Notes: a model not told the origin generated them from the letters alone. A DNA stretch of 32,313 nt from a bacterium (GCA_030697645.1 JAUYPI010000004.1:65141-97453), one strand, 5' to 3'; numbered from the stretch's first letter, positions 7,629 through 15,071 are shown. Program-made: numbers and translations.

Positions 7629-8573
7629 ATGGCATTCCTTAACATCGGCATTATCCGCGGCGGAGCGGGGAGCGGTTACGAAGAATCGCTGTGTTCGGGA
7701 GCTACGGTGTCTGCGGCGCTCGGCGAAGCGGCGGAGGAGCGAGAGTGGCAGGTGCACGACATCTTTATTGATCGGAATGGAGTGTGGCATCGCGGTGGTG
7801 TCGCGCGCAGTCCAGAGCGCTCTCTTCGGATGCTCGATGTTGCAGTAAACGCACTCCATGGCGAGGGCGGAGAAGACGGGGCGCTTGCGCGCACTCTGGA
7901 GAGTTTCGGCGTTGCGCATACCGGGACACTCTCGTCGAGCGCGTCAGCGCTTGCGGATCGTGGCCGCGCGCGAGCGCTTGCGCAGCAGTCGGGCGTGCGC
8001 ATTCCGCTCGCATACACGATCCGCGCAGGAGAGGAGGCTGATGCGCTCGGGGCGGCGCTCTTTCGCACTGTCTCACCTCCGGCTCTCGTTCGCGCCAAAG
8101 ACAGCGCGCTCGTGACGCCGGTTTTTGCGGGCGACGATGCGGCGCTTGCTATCGCACTCCGGCAAGTGCTGCTCTACAGTCCTGCGACGGCAGTACTCGT
8201 CGAAGAGCATATTCCCGGGCAGCGCCTGGCGCTCGGCGTGCTCGAGCGCTTCCGTGGCGAGTCGCTCTATGTGCTCCCGTTCGCTGAAACAGAGCCGGGT
8301 GGAGAAATAGTGTGCCCCGCGCGCATAAAACGCGCGGTGAAAGAAAAAATGGTCTCTGCCGCGCGTGGACTTTTTGCGGCTTTCGGATTGCGCCACTACG
8401 CGCTTTTTGAGTTTGCCGCGTCAGAGAATGACACATTTTTTTTAGATGTGCGAACACTCCCGGCGCTCCGCGAAAACGCTTGTTTCCAGCGCTCCCTCGC
8501 GAGCGTCGGCGCAACACTCGGCGAGTTCGCGGAACATATGATCTCACTTGCGCTCATGGAGAGCCACGCGTAG
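7629..8573 (+). CDS. D-alanine--D-alanine ligase-like ATP-grasp protein, degenerate active site
   Basis: This 314-aa protein has the layout of D-Ala-D-Ala ligase, which makes the dipeptide for peptidoglycan. The N-terminal domain has 'NIGIIRGGAGSGYEESLCSG' and 'NALHGEGGEDGALARTLESF' (canonical 'LHG..GEDG'), followed by 'AHTGT'. The ATP-grasp part contains 'RARALAQQSGVRIP', 'VEEHIPGQRLALGVL' and a C-terminal 'FFLDVRTLPAL'. In active ligases this last strand reads 'E-V-N-T-x-P-G', with Glu and Asn as Mg ligands; here they are Asp and Arg and the Gly is Ala. Either the metal site is altered or the protein has another substrate. The start chosen is the ATG at 7629, 6 nt after TATAAT (leaderless); an in-frame upstream extension has no support. 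Confidence 0.8.
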   Translation: MAFLNIGIIRGGAGSGYEESLCSGATVSAALGEAAEEREWQVHDIFIDRNGVWHRGGVARSPERSLRMLDVAVNALHGEGGEDGALARTLESFGVAHTGTLSSSASALADRGRARALAQQSGVRIPLAYTIRAGEEADALGAALFRTVSPPALVRAKDSALVTPVFAGDDAALAIALRQVLLYSPATAVLVEEHIPGQRLALGVLERFRGESLYVLPFAETEPGGEIVCPARIKRAVKEKMVSAARGLFAAFGLRHYALFEFAASENDTFFLDVRTLPALRENACFQRSLASVGATLGEFAEHMISLALMESHA

Positions 8574-8651
8574 GATGAGCACTCTGTCGGGCCATTAGCT
8601 TAGTGGTAGTGCACCCGCCTTGTCCCGATTTTGTTTAAATTTTAATCGCTT

Positions 8652-8918
8652 ATGTTTTACACTTATATTTTGAAATCCCAGAAATCGGGTATATATTATA
8701 TTGGCTACACGGGGAATCTTCGTAAACGTTTGAACGAACACAATACTGGACGGGGCAGGGCAACCAGGATAAATCGTCCGTGGGAACTCTTTTATTTTGA
8801 AGAGTTCCGTATCCATCGAGATGCTGTCCAACGAGAGAAACAACTTAAATCCTGGAAAAGTCGTAAGGCTTTGGAGCGATTAAAATTTAAAACAAAATCG
8901 AGGATCCTCGATAAATAA
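8652..8918 (+). CDS. GIY-YIG nuclease, small single-domain type
   Basis: This 88-aa protein is essentially one GIY-YIG nuclease domain of the UPF0213/YhbQ kind. It has 'YTYIL' (residues 3-7) as the GIY strand, 'YYIGYTGNLRKRLNEHNTG' (15-33) with YIG at 16-18, Arg26 and His30. 'VQREKQLKSWKSRKALE' supplies the likely metal-binding Glu62. These proteins cut DNA through a single Mg ion, and some family members act as homing endonucleases. The gene lies inside the interrupted tRNA-Ala and its stop codon is 4 bp before the intact tRNA-Ala. AT-rich leader and codon choice differ from the GC-richer neighbours. No Shine-Dalgarno sequence is seen. Homing into the tRNA anticodon loop is inference from position. 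Confidence 0.85.
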   Translation: MFYTYILKSQKSGIYYIGYTGNLRKRLNEHNTGRGRATRINRPWELFYFEEFRIHRDAVQREKQLKSWKSRKALERLKFKTKSRILDK

Positions 8919-8922
8919 TACC

Positions 8923-8995
8923 GGGCCGGTAGCTCAATTGGTAGAGCACCCGCCTTGCACGCGGGAGGTTGTGAGTTCGAGCCTCATCCGGTCCA
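8923..8995 (+). tRNA. tRNA-Ala(UGC), intact
   Basis: 73 nt. Acceptor GGGCCGG/CCGGTCC with the G3:U70 identity pair of alanine tRNA; D stem GCTC/GAGC; anticodon stem CCCGC/GCGGG with loop CTTGCAC, anticodon TGC; T arm GTGAG-TTCGAGC-CTCAT; discriminator A73. CCA is not encoded. It lies within the insert that interrupts another tRNA-Ala(UGC), 4 bp after the nuclease stop codon. Confidence 0.9.
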
Positions 8996-9094
8996 CTAAC
9001 GGTCCGGTATTATTTATCGGGACACGCGGGGTACGGGAGTTCGATTCTCCCTAGGTCCACAGCGTGTCGGTTTTGACCGAGGAGAGGAATAGCG

Positions 9095-9145
9095 AAAAAG
9101 TGAGGCGCCGCGGGTTGAATGAATCAACTCGCGGCGCACTTTTTA
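9095..9145. terminator. Bidirectional terminator between the tRNA locus and spoVR
   Basis: A long near-perfect hairpin: AAAAAGTG, then GCGCCGCG and GTTGA on the left, and TCAAC, CGCGGCGC, ACTTTTT on the right, loop ATGAA (interruptions of one base). A-tract left and T-tract right make it a rho-independent terminator in both directions: for the plus-strand tRNA transcript and for spoVR, whose TAA (9143-9145) overlaps it. Confidence 0.8.
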
Positions 9146-11359
9146 GAACGGCGCGCGAAACTTTATTGTCTCGAGCGTTTTTTCTTGGTAGCCTTGTGGC
9201 GTCCAGGAGTAGAGGACCTTCTCGCCGGTGAGCTCTTCAAGCTCGTCAGTGGTGGTCTCCTGCGTACTGTGCCAGTCAAACCACCACGGCCGCTCTTCGG
9301 GCTTTTTTGTCTTGATCGTCTCAAGATGGACTGATCGCCCACCCCACATCTTAAAGAGTCGCTCAAGAACATCGCGCATGAACATCCCGTTCTCCGACCA
9401 TGAGTCAAGATCTACGCCGGCATGCTCATGTCTGAGGTAGAGCTCACCGTTCTTGTTGTAGTTGCCGTTAACAACGGTGATGCGCGGCGCATAGAAGTTC
9501 GTGTAACGGAAGAGAAGCGAGCGCTTAATGCGCTCAAAGGAACGATTTTCAAAAAAGTAATGTTCCTGTTTCACTTCCGGATACTTACTCCAATCCCACA
9601 CGGGCTTGGCTTTATAGAGAAAGTAGTTGTTTTCGAGACAAAACTCCGGCGTGAAGAACTCGTCAATAATCATGAGATCGTCGTAGAGTTCGCACACCTC
9701 AAATACTTTCTCTCGGCCTTTCCCGACCGGGATCAGGCCGGGAACCATGCGCGAGAACGTGAACCAGTCCTCCGGGATAGGGAGCGCAGCATCTCGGCCC
9801 ACGGTGCCCTGCTCAAAACGTTCGCGGAAATTCCGCAGCGTCTCAAGCGCTTTGAGCTCACGGAGTATTTCCTCAAGCGTCCAGAGGTAGAGGTCGTCCC
9901 GTCCCGCTTCTTCATAGACGTCTCTGCGGACCTTCGAGAGCCGCAATTCTTGCATCGTGGCATCCTCGTCGGTACGCAACACTTCCCCGAGGCGTGCCGA
10001 TACGATGGCCTCAAACGGCAGCATCTCTTTGAAGCGCTGCTTTAGCGCTGTGTATTCCTGCTCGGCGTTTGCATAACGGATCCAGGCCGGAATGAGCTCG
10101 CGACTGGTGTAGAGGTTGCGGATGAAGAACTCTTTGGGGAAACCGAGCTCTCCTCGGACGAGCGCCGTTTTGAATGCGGAAAATTCCCGCCAGCGCTCGG
10201 CAAATGTCGTCATATTTCCACTCGCTTCTTCGAGCAGATTTTTGCATATGGCGAATTCGTCCCAACGGCTTTTCACACTCTCATACTCGCACTCCTCCCA
10301 GACTTTGCCATGCCGTCCGGTATCCCAGCGACGCCACACGTCACGCAGAAGCTCATAGAAAAATCGGTACGGATTCAAATCGCCGCGATGTCGGCGTTGG
10401 ACACCTGCGAGCTCCTCCGCGTACGTGAGCACTTCGGAGTCCTGTAAGACTCCATGCTCGCTCATGATGTCCTCCTCGACGAGCGACGCCCAGCCTTCAT
10501 GCAGGCCCTTGGTTCGCATCTGCGGCGCGAAATAGTATGCCTCGCGGCGTACAATCGCGATCAGCGCGCGTTCATACGGCTCAAGTGGCGCAGCGTACTC
10601 GAGGAATTCGAGGAGATCAAACATGGGCTCCGGCGGGATTTTGAGGCCTTTCTGAATGATGCGCTCAAGCTCCTTTCGTTCGGTAATCTTGGTGCGCTGC
10701 CACTCGATCCACTCGGGCGGGTTCAGCCACTCATCGAAAGATTCAGGGAGACCTTCCGGAACCTGTATTCGTTTCGGTACCAACTCTTCACGCCGCTCGA
10801 TCTCTTGCTCTGCATTAGAAAGCGGGCGCGCTCTCCTGCGCAGGTACGGAGCGTGGGCATCAATGCACCAGCGGAAAGAGAGCACCGTGTCGTAAAATTG
10901 TTTGACCTTCTCTTCGCCGTGCTCTTCGACGAACCGCTCAAAGAGCATCCTATGGTCCGCCATGACGTTGTGCATGTTGCGGTTGGTCGGAGAGAAGTAC
11001 GCGTTGCGCTTATAGAGGTCGACGTGACCCGTAACGTGTGCCATAACCGACTTGTTCGTTATGAGCGAGTTTGGACGCAACAAACATGCATGGACGACCG
11101 GCAGTGTGTTCACGACGATTTCCATCACGCGGCCGAGGCCATAGCGCGAACGTTTTTTGTAATGGATTGCCGTCTGGCCGTGCTCCCAGTGCGGGAGAAC
11201 GACCGGGAAGCCGTGCGTCGCCACTATTTCGCTCATTTCATCAAAGTCGACGATCGTATACACCGTTGGCGAGAGGTCGAGGCCGTAGCGGAGCGCTCGA
11301 CGCTCTATCTCATACTTCCAGAGCTTCAATTCTGTCGGAAATACATATTCTTCAATCAT
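9143..11359 (-). CDS. spoVR: SpoVR family protein
   Basis: 738 aa, longer than B. subtilis SpoVR and E. coli YcgB (about 470-510 residues). Family signatures include the N-terminal 'YEIERRALRYGLDLSPTVYTIVDFDEM' region (first 45 residues), 'FPVVLPHWEHG' and 'KRSRYGLGRVMEIVVNT'. 'MAHVTGHVDLYKRNAYFSPT' and 'ALIAIVRREAYYFAPQMRTK' follow, then 'HEGWASLVEEDIM' and the C-terminal 'PRITVVNGNYNKNGELYLRHEH'. SpoVR works with PrkA and the YeaH VWA protein in stress adaptation or spore-cortex formation; its biochemistry is unclear. Conserved His and Glu ('HEGWASLVEE') suggest a metal site, which is inference. ATG at 11359 follows GAGAGGGTG. The gene is third in the prkA-yeaH-spoVR order but is separated from yeaH by a strong terminator, so it may have its own promoter. 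Confidence 0.92.
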   Translation of the reverse strand: MIEEYVFPTELKLWKYEIERRALRYGLDLSPTVYTIVDFDEMSEIVATHGFPVVLPHWEHGQTAIHYKKRSRYGLGRVMEIVVNTLPVVHACLLRPNSLITNKSVMAHVTGHVDLYKRNAYFSPTNRNMHNVMADHRMLFERFVEEHGEEKVKQFYDTVLSFRWCIDAHAPYLRRRARPLSNAEQEIERREELVPKRIQVPEGLPESFDEWLNPPEWIEWQRTKITERKELERIIQKGLKIPPEPMFDLLEFLEYAAPLEPYERALIAIVRREAYYFAPQMRTKGLHEGWASLVEEDIMSEHGVLQDSEVLTYAEELAGVQRRHRGDLNPYRFFYELLRDVWRRWDTGRHGKVWEECEYESVKSRWDEFAICKNLLEEASGNMTTFAERWREFSAFKTALVRGELGFPKEFFIRNLYTSRELIPAWIRYANAEQEYTALKQRFKEMLPFEAIVSARLGEVLRTDEDATMQELRLSKVRRDVYEEAGRDDLYLWTLEEILRELKALETLRNFRERFEQGTVGRDAALPIPEDWFTFSRMVPGLIPVGKGREKVFEVCELYDDLMIIDEFFTPEFCLENNYFLYKAKPVWDWSKYPEVKQEHYFFENRSFERIKRSLLFRYTNFYAPRITVVNGNYNKNGELYLRHEHAGVDLDSWSENGMFMRDVLERLFKMWGGRSVHLETIKTKKPEERPWWFDWHSTQETTTDELEELTGEKVLYSWTPQGYQEKTLETIKFRAPF

Positions 11360-11403
11360 CGGTTCACCCTCTCTACTATATGTGCACTGCGCTCAAGCAG
11401 TGT

Positions 11404-11418
11404 GTTCGTTTAACGAAC
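11404..11418. promoter_or_regulatory. 15-bp palindrome upstream of spoVR
   Basis: GTTCGTT-T-AACGAAC, a perfect 7-1-7 inverted repeat, lies 45-59 bp before the spoVR start, between the yeaH terminator and the gene. Its position and symmetry suit a binding site for a dimeric regulator controlling a separate spoVR promoter. It is not the lexA-type site (GAAC-N4-GTTC) found at 18323. Confidence 0.4.
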
Positions 11419-11460
11419 CATCAGTTTCCGTCGTGTCTTCTGCTAGAAACTATAGCATAC

Positions 11461-11500
11461 AAAAAAAAGTTTGCCAGTGGGAAGTGATCCCACTGGCAAA
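11461..11500 (-). terminator. Rho-independent terminator after the YeaH-type gene
   Basis: A perfect 13-bp stem, TTTGCCAGTGGGA (11470-11482) with TCCCACTGGCAAA (11488-11500), and a 5-nt loop. On the minus strand it is followed by C and eight T (complement of 11461-11468). It lies 28 bp after the YeaH-type stop and before spoVR, so most transcripts from prkA-yeaH should end here. Confidence 0.85.
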
Positions 11501-11527
11501 TAGCGTGTACACGCATGACTCCATGAC

Positions 11528-12712
11528 TCAGTGACCTTTTTTAAAGTATGTCTTGATCGCGTCGATCACCGAGCTGTACATATCGTCGCCGCTTTTAATC
11601 TCCGCAAGCGCAACGGTCTCGACGTCCTTGAATTTCTCCTCGAGCAGCTTCCCAATCGTTCCCGGCGCAGAAAAGATCGATGCGCCTGAACGCTCGTACG
11701 CCCCCCAAAAGTCACGACCAGCGGTGATTTCGCCATAGCTATATTGATTTGCGATCGGCAGCAGTTGGTCGCGCAGGATGCGCTCGTATTGAGCGTTGTC
11801 GTTGCTCGCATTAAAACCGTCCGAGAGGTATAGGAAGTAGATGTTCCAGTCCGCGACCGGGTAGTGCTTGTCGACCAGGCGGTGTGCTTCCACGTGGCCC
11901 GAAGACGCCTCGGTGCCTCCGCCCGAGCGGATCGTAAAGAACTCCTTTTCATCGACCTCCCAGCCCTCACCGTGGTGGACCACGTAGCGCACCTCGATGC
12001 CGTCGTAGTTTCTCGACAGCCACCACTGGCAGAGGCCACAGAGGTAGCGTGCCGCACGCGTTTCTTCGGGTCCCATAGAACCGGAAATATCGCGGATAAA
12101 GAATACAGCCGCGTTATTTTTTGGCTCACGAATGACCGTCCAGGACTTGAAACGGAAATCTTTCGGGTGTGGAACGACGACGAGCTTATCTGGTGGCCGA
12201 TAGAGTCCCTCAGCGATCGAGCGCTTCATCGCCTCCTCAAAGGTGCGGTCCTCATGGAGCTGCGATTTTGGCCCGACGCGCGAAATCGTATTGTACTTTT
12301 CGCGCTCCTCGCTAATGCTCCGGTCGCCTTTGGGCTTGATACGCGGAAGTTCAAGCGCCTCCTGGAAGAAAGCCTCGAACTCCTCCGGCGTGACGTCCAC
12401 GTCTATTGATATGGGGCCACCGCCAGTTGCGCCGGGTTCTTTGCATCCATCGCCGTCGTCCTCATCTGGCTGCGTCGGTCCCAGGTCGTCTCCGGGTTTA
12501 CCTTCACCTTGCCCGACGCCCGTTTTGGGGAAGCCGTAGCGCCACGAAGGGATTTCAAACCAGTCCATGGCGATGGTGATGCGCTTCTTGCCGTGCAAAT
12601 TCGCGGGTATTGTCCCGCGGCGTAGGTACTTAGCAAGATCGCTCCGCGCCCGCCGTTTTGCCATCTTGAGAAATTCTTCTTCGTCGTGTTGTATGCCAAA
12701 GAGCCGACTCAT
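11528..12712 (-). CDS. yeaH: YeaH/DUF444 family VWA-domain protein
   Basis: 394 aa, close to E. coli YeaH. The N-terminus is basic and helical ('FLKMAKRRARSDLAKYLRRG'), followed by 'ITIAMDWFEIPSWRYG' and a Gly/Asp-rich linker (about 64-100). The VWA domain carries a MIDAS site: D208-I-S-G-S212 ('FFIRDISGSMG'), Thr in 'RSGGGTEASSG' and Asp in 'YLYLSDGFN'. 'CGLCQWWL' lies just after the MIDAS. ATG at 12712 has a good GGAGG site. The protein is encoded between prkA and spoVR, the order in many bacteria, where YeaH is believed to work with the PrkA kinase in starvation and stress responses. VWA-MIDAS proteins often act as adaptors for AAA+ ATPases, which fits PrkA. Confidence 0.92.
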   Translation of the reverse strand: MSRLFGIQHDEEEFLKMAKRRARSDLAKYLRRGTIPANLHGKKRITIAMDWFEIPSWRYGFPKTGVGQGEGKPGDDLGPTQPDEDDGDGCKEPGATGGGPISIDVDVTPEEFEAFFQEALELPRIKPKGDRSISEEREKYNTISRVGPKSQLHEDRTFEEAMKRSIAEGLYRPPDKLVVVPHPKDFRFKSWTVIREPKNNAAVFFIRDISGSMGPEETRAARYLCGLCQWWLSRNYDGIEVRYVVHHGEGWEVDEKEFFTIRSGGGTEASSGHVEAHRLVDKHYPVADWNIYFLYLSDGFNASNDNAQYERILRDQLLPIANQYSYGEITAGRDFWGAYERSGASIFSAPGTIGKLLEEKFKDVETVALAEIKSGDDMYSSVIDAIKTYFKKGH

Positions 12713-12781
12713 CAGAGTGTCCTCCCTGTTCTACGGGTTTACAGTGTCTACTAATACTAACCATACGCCAGGTAATAGGAA

Positions 12782-12813
12782 ACGTCCAGCAGTGTATAAC
12801 TTCTGCTGGACGT
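12782..12813 (-). other. Hairpin between prkA and yeaH
   Basis: ACGTCCAGCAG (12782-12792) and CTGCTGGACGT (12803-12813) form a perfect 11-bp stem with a 10-nt loop. It lies 18 bp after the prkA stop. On the minus strand only TTTCC follows, so it is a weak terminator or a 3'-end stabiliser that would set the ratio of prkA to yeaH mRNA. Confidence 0.5.
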
Positions 12814-12830
12814 GTGCGGAGGTGGTCCTC

Positions 12831-15005
12831 TTAACCCTCCTTTTTTCTGGTGCGAACAAGCGCCGATGCGAAGTATACTAATACTTCCTGAGCGCACACT
12901 TCACAGTATGTCTCGCGTTCCGGCCCGAACTTTTGGGTCATGAGGTTCTGCCGTACGCGATCTATAACGCGCTCACTCTCAGTCGCCTCACTCTCTTCGC
13001 CGGCTCGAGCGCGAGTATCGACAATAGTCTTTCGTGCGATGAGCCGTTCCCAGTTGATCCGCTCCTTCACCTGGTCAAAGAGGAAGAGCCGGAGCGCACT
13101 ATAGAGGCGTTCGTCGGTGCGGTAGTCGAAGGGCGATTTCGTCTTATCGCGTTCGCGCTGGAATGAATGCCGCTGCATCTGGTTGAGGACCTTCTGCCGG
13201 AAGTCTGCATGGTCGGTAATGCCGATCTTATTCTCGATCGACTCCAGCCAGCTCGTCTCCGGTTGCTCATCCTCATCCGTGATGGGATTGCGGATGCGCT
13301 CCTTGTTGATGAACGCCGCCGTGTGGCTGATGTAGCGTTCAAAGAGTTCGACCATTTCGTCCTCGCTACCCGACGCAGCCTCTTGGATATCGCCCGCAAT
13401 ATGCTCTTCCATTTCAGCCATTGCGGCCGCGTGCAAGTTCTCATACCGCTTGCGCTGGTCCTCGCTCGTGATGTGCTGGTGGTGCTTAAGGCCGTCACGC
13501 AGCTCGCGGAGTACGGAAAAGAAGTTGACGCACTTCTCACCCTCCTCGGCCATACACGCGGCTGAGATTTTGTCGTTAATATAGCGCGGCGATATTGCCG
13601 GTTCGAGCCCCTCGCGTTCCGCTTCTTTCTGGAGCTCAGGGATTGAGTCCTCGCTGAAGCCCACTACCTGCCGGCCGTCATAGAGCTTAATTTTGTCGCG
13701 AAGCGTGAGGTTTGCCTTTTTCGGCTCCTCAAGCCGCGTCGCAAGCCCGTAGTACGAGGCATAATAGATGGTCCGCGGAGCCATATGCTTGCCACCGGTG
13801 CGCTCTGGGGTAAAGAATTTTCGGTAAATCTTTACCTCGTCGGAGAGCCGAAGGATATAGGGGATATCCACCACGATCATTCGATCCCGCAGCGCCTCCA
13901 TCTTGTCATCCTGGAGGAGCCTTTTATACTCCGGCTCATTCGTGGTGCCGAGGATAAAGAGATCAACGTCGACCTCGGTGAACCCTCGGGGCTGCACGCG
14001 GTGCTCTTGCGACGCGCCGAGACAGTCATAGAGAAATTGGAGCGCGAATTTGAGCTGTTCCTCGAAGAGGAGCCCGCCGCGGTTTGCCGCCATGTAGTGT
14101 CCGGCCCAGTCAAAAGTGCGCGGGTCAGTCGGCGAGCCAAAAGCACCGAGGTTCGCGTAGTCAGTCGAGCCGAGAAACTCGGTGACGTCTTGGTCTTTTT
14201 CTGACTTCGGCCGCGTGATCACGATACCTTGCCGGAGCGTCTTTGAGAGCACATACCGCTGTGTGCGCAGGTGTTTTTCCACGACGGTTTTCCAGTTATG
14301 GTTGTACCGCCGCATGAACTTGCGGAAAATCGAGTTGCAGAGCGTACAGGGATTTCCCTCGACGGAAAAGAGATTCGGTACTTTCTCCGCGGCTCTACCA
14401 GCGATGTAGCTGCGTACTTGTTCTCGGATATCGAGCGGCAGGACACGCAGCGGCTCCTCGTGAAGGGGACAGTCACGTCGATTTCTCTCGAAGCGACGTG
14501 TGGATGTACCGAGGATCTCGATACCTTCCTCGTCGTCCGGTTCGACGATCCAGTAGGGGCTAAAGAGCTGCCCTTCCGGCTTGCGCGTATAATCTTCAAG
14601 CGTGAGCGCAATGAGTTCCGCAAAGGTACTCTTTGCAGTACCTACCGGGCCACGCAAGAGATACATACGTCTCTCCTGCCCGAGGCCGTGCGCGGCGGCT
14701 TGAAACACCCGCATGATGCGCATGAGTGAGAGGTCCACATTCCTGCCGTAGATGGCGTGGCGGTGGTCGGGCGTAAATGGATCGTCAAAGACGTTATAGC
14801 GCACCACTTTTCGGCGCAAGAAAGTATATTCTTCCCTGCCGTAATGCGCGAGCGAGTCTGCGAGGCGCTGGTGTGCAGTGCGGATAGTCGGGGGGTAGTC
14901 AACGCATTTGTAAAGGTACTCAGCGAAGTCTCCCTCCCACACGAGTTCTTCCGGTACTGAAATTTCTGGTAGGGCATCCATGTCCAACCGTTCTTGTGCG
15001 TCCAT
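12831..15005 (-). CDS. prkA: PrkA family serine protein kinase (AAA+ type)
   Basis: 724 aa; E. coli PrkA/YeaG has about 640. The N-terminal AAA+ domain starts with 'YNVFDDPFTPDHRHAIYG' (70-87) and has Walker A 'GPVGTAKST' (119-127). It also has the PrkA-specific 'CPLHEEPLRVLPLD' and 'NPCTLC' cysteine motifs and 'KDQDVTEFLGSTDYANLGAF'. 'GLLFEEQLKFALQFLYD' and 'LILGTTNEPEY' or similar ('LFILGTTNEPEY') correspond to Walker B and sensor regions. The C-terminal kinase-like region includes 'SPRYINDKISAACM'. PrkA autophosphorylates and phosphorylates substrates during nitrogen, stationary-phase or sporulation stress. RBS AAAAGGAT precedes the ATG at 15005. It heads the prkA-yeaH-spoVR cluster, and palindromic repeats lie just upstream (15048-15071). 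Confidence 0.93.
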   Translation of the reverse strand: MDAQERLDMDALPEISVPEELVWEGDFAEYLYKCVDYPPTIRTAHQRLADSLAHYGREEYTFLRRKVVRYNVFDDPFTPDHRHAIYGRNVDLSLMRIMRVFQAAAHGLGQERRMYLLRGPVGTAKSTFAELIALTLEDYTRKPEGQLFSPYWIVEPDDEEGIEILGTSTRRFERNRRDCPLHEEPLRVLPLDIREQVRSYIAGRAAEKVPNLFSVEGNPCTLCNSIFRKFMRRYNHNWKTVVEKHLRTQRYVLSKTLRQGIVITRPKSEKDQDVTEFLGSTDYANLGAFGSPTDPRTFDWAGHYMAANRGGLLFEEQLKFALQFLYDCLGASQEHRVQPRGFTEVDVDLFILGTTNEPEYKRLLQDDKMEALRDRMIVVDIPYILRLSDEVKIYRKFFTPERTGGKHMAPRTIYYASYYGLATRLEEPKKANLTLRDKIKLYDGRQVVGFSEDSIPELQKEAEREGLEPAISPRYINDKISAACMAEEGEKCVNFFSVLRELRDGLKHHQHITSEDQRKRYENLHAAAMAEMEEHIAGDIQEAASGSEDEMVELFERYISHTAAFINKERIRNPITDEDEQPETSWLESIENKIGITDHADFRQKVLNQMQRHSFQRERDKTKSPFDYRTDERLYSALRLFLFDQVKERINWERLIARKTIVDTRARAGEESEATESERVIDRVRQNLMTQKFGPERETYCEVCAQEVLVYFASALVRTRKKEG

Positions 15006-15047
15006 ACGATTATCCTTTTTCTAGTGGGGAAGTACATCGAGGACACG

Positions 15048-15071
15048 AGGTCTAGACAGAGGTCTAGACAG
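15048..15071. repeat. Tandem 12-bp palindromic repeat upstream of prkA
   Basis: AGGTCTAGACAG occurs twice in direct tandem (15048-15059, 15060-15071). Each copy holds the perfect palindrome GTCTAGAC, so the two sites face the same side about one helical turn apart. It lies 43-66 bp upstream of the prkA start codon and is a good candidate operator for the stress-kinase operon. Its binding protein is unknown. Confidence 0.5.

Larger units (their letters stand above)
8623..9022 (+). mobile_element. 400-bp element in a tRNA-Ala gene: GIY-YIG nuclease plus intact tRNA-Ala
   Basis: The insert is bounded by TCCCGAT (8623-8629) and ATCGGGA (9016-9022), a perfect 7-bp inverted repeat that becomes 8 bp with the flanking G/C. 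It contains a GIY-YIG gene (8652-8918) and a complete tRNA-Ala(UGC) (8923-8995). A second inverted repeat, CGATAAATAATACCGG (8909-8924) and CCGGTATTATTTATCG (9004-9019), 16 bp and perfect, encloses the tRNA. Outside ORF and tRNA only about 60 nt remain, too little for a group I or group II intron core, so self-splicing is unlikely. It could be a homing-type element that breaks the host tRNA and supplies a replacement. Confidence 0.6.
8589..9059 (+). tRNA. tRNA-Ala(UGC) gene interrupted in the anticodon loop (halves 8589-8622 and 9023-9059)
   Basis: The 5' half has acceptor GGGCCAT, a D arm (TAGCTTAGTGGTAGTGCA), anticodon stem CCCGC and CTTG of the loop. The 3' half begins CAC, then stem GCGGG, a T arm (GGGAG, loop TTCGATT, CTCCC), acceptor strand TAGGTCC and A73. 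Joined at 8622/9023 they give a correct 7-nt loop CTTGCAC with anticodon TGC, and the G3:U70 pair typical of tRNA-Ala is kept. Two acceptor pairs (6-67 A/A, 7-66 T/T) and one D-stem pair (T/T) are mismatched, so this copy is decaying or needs processing. CCA is not encoded. The 400-bp interruption is described separately. Without splicing the tRNA cannot be functional. Confidence 0.7.

Noticed and set aside
8623-9022. Group I or group II intron in tRNA-Ala
   Set aside because: Only about 60 nt remain outside the ORF and the inner tRNA, too few for either ribozyme core, and no core motifs are seen.
10454-11413. 319-aa open frame antisense to spoVR
   Set aside because: SpoVR motifs on the minus strand are unmistakable; the plus-strand frame is a GC-bias shadow.
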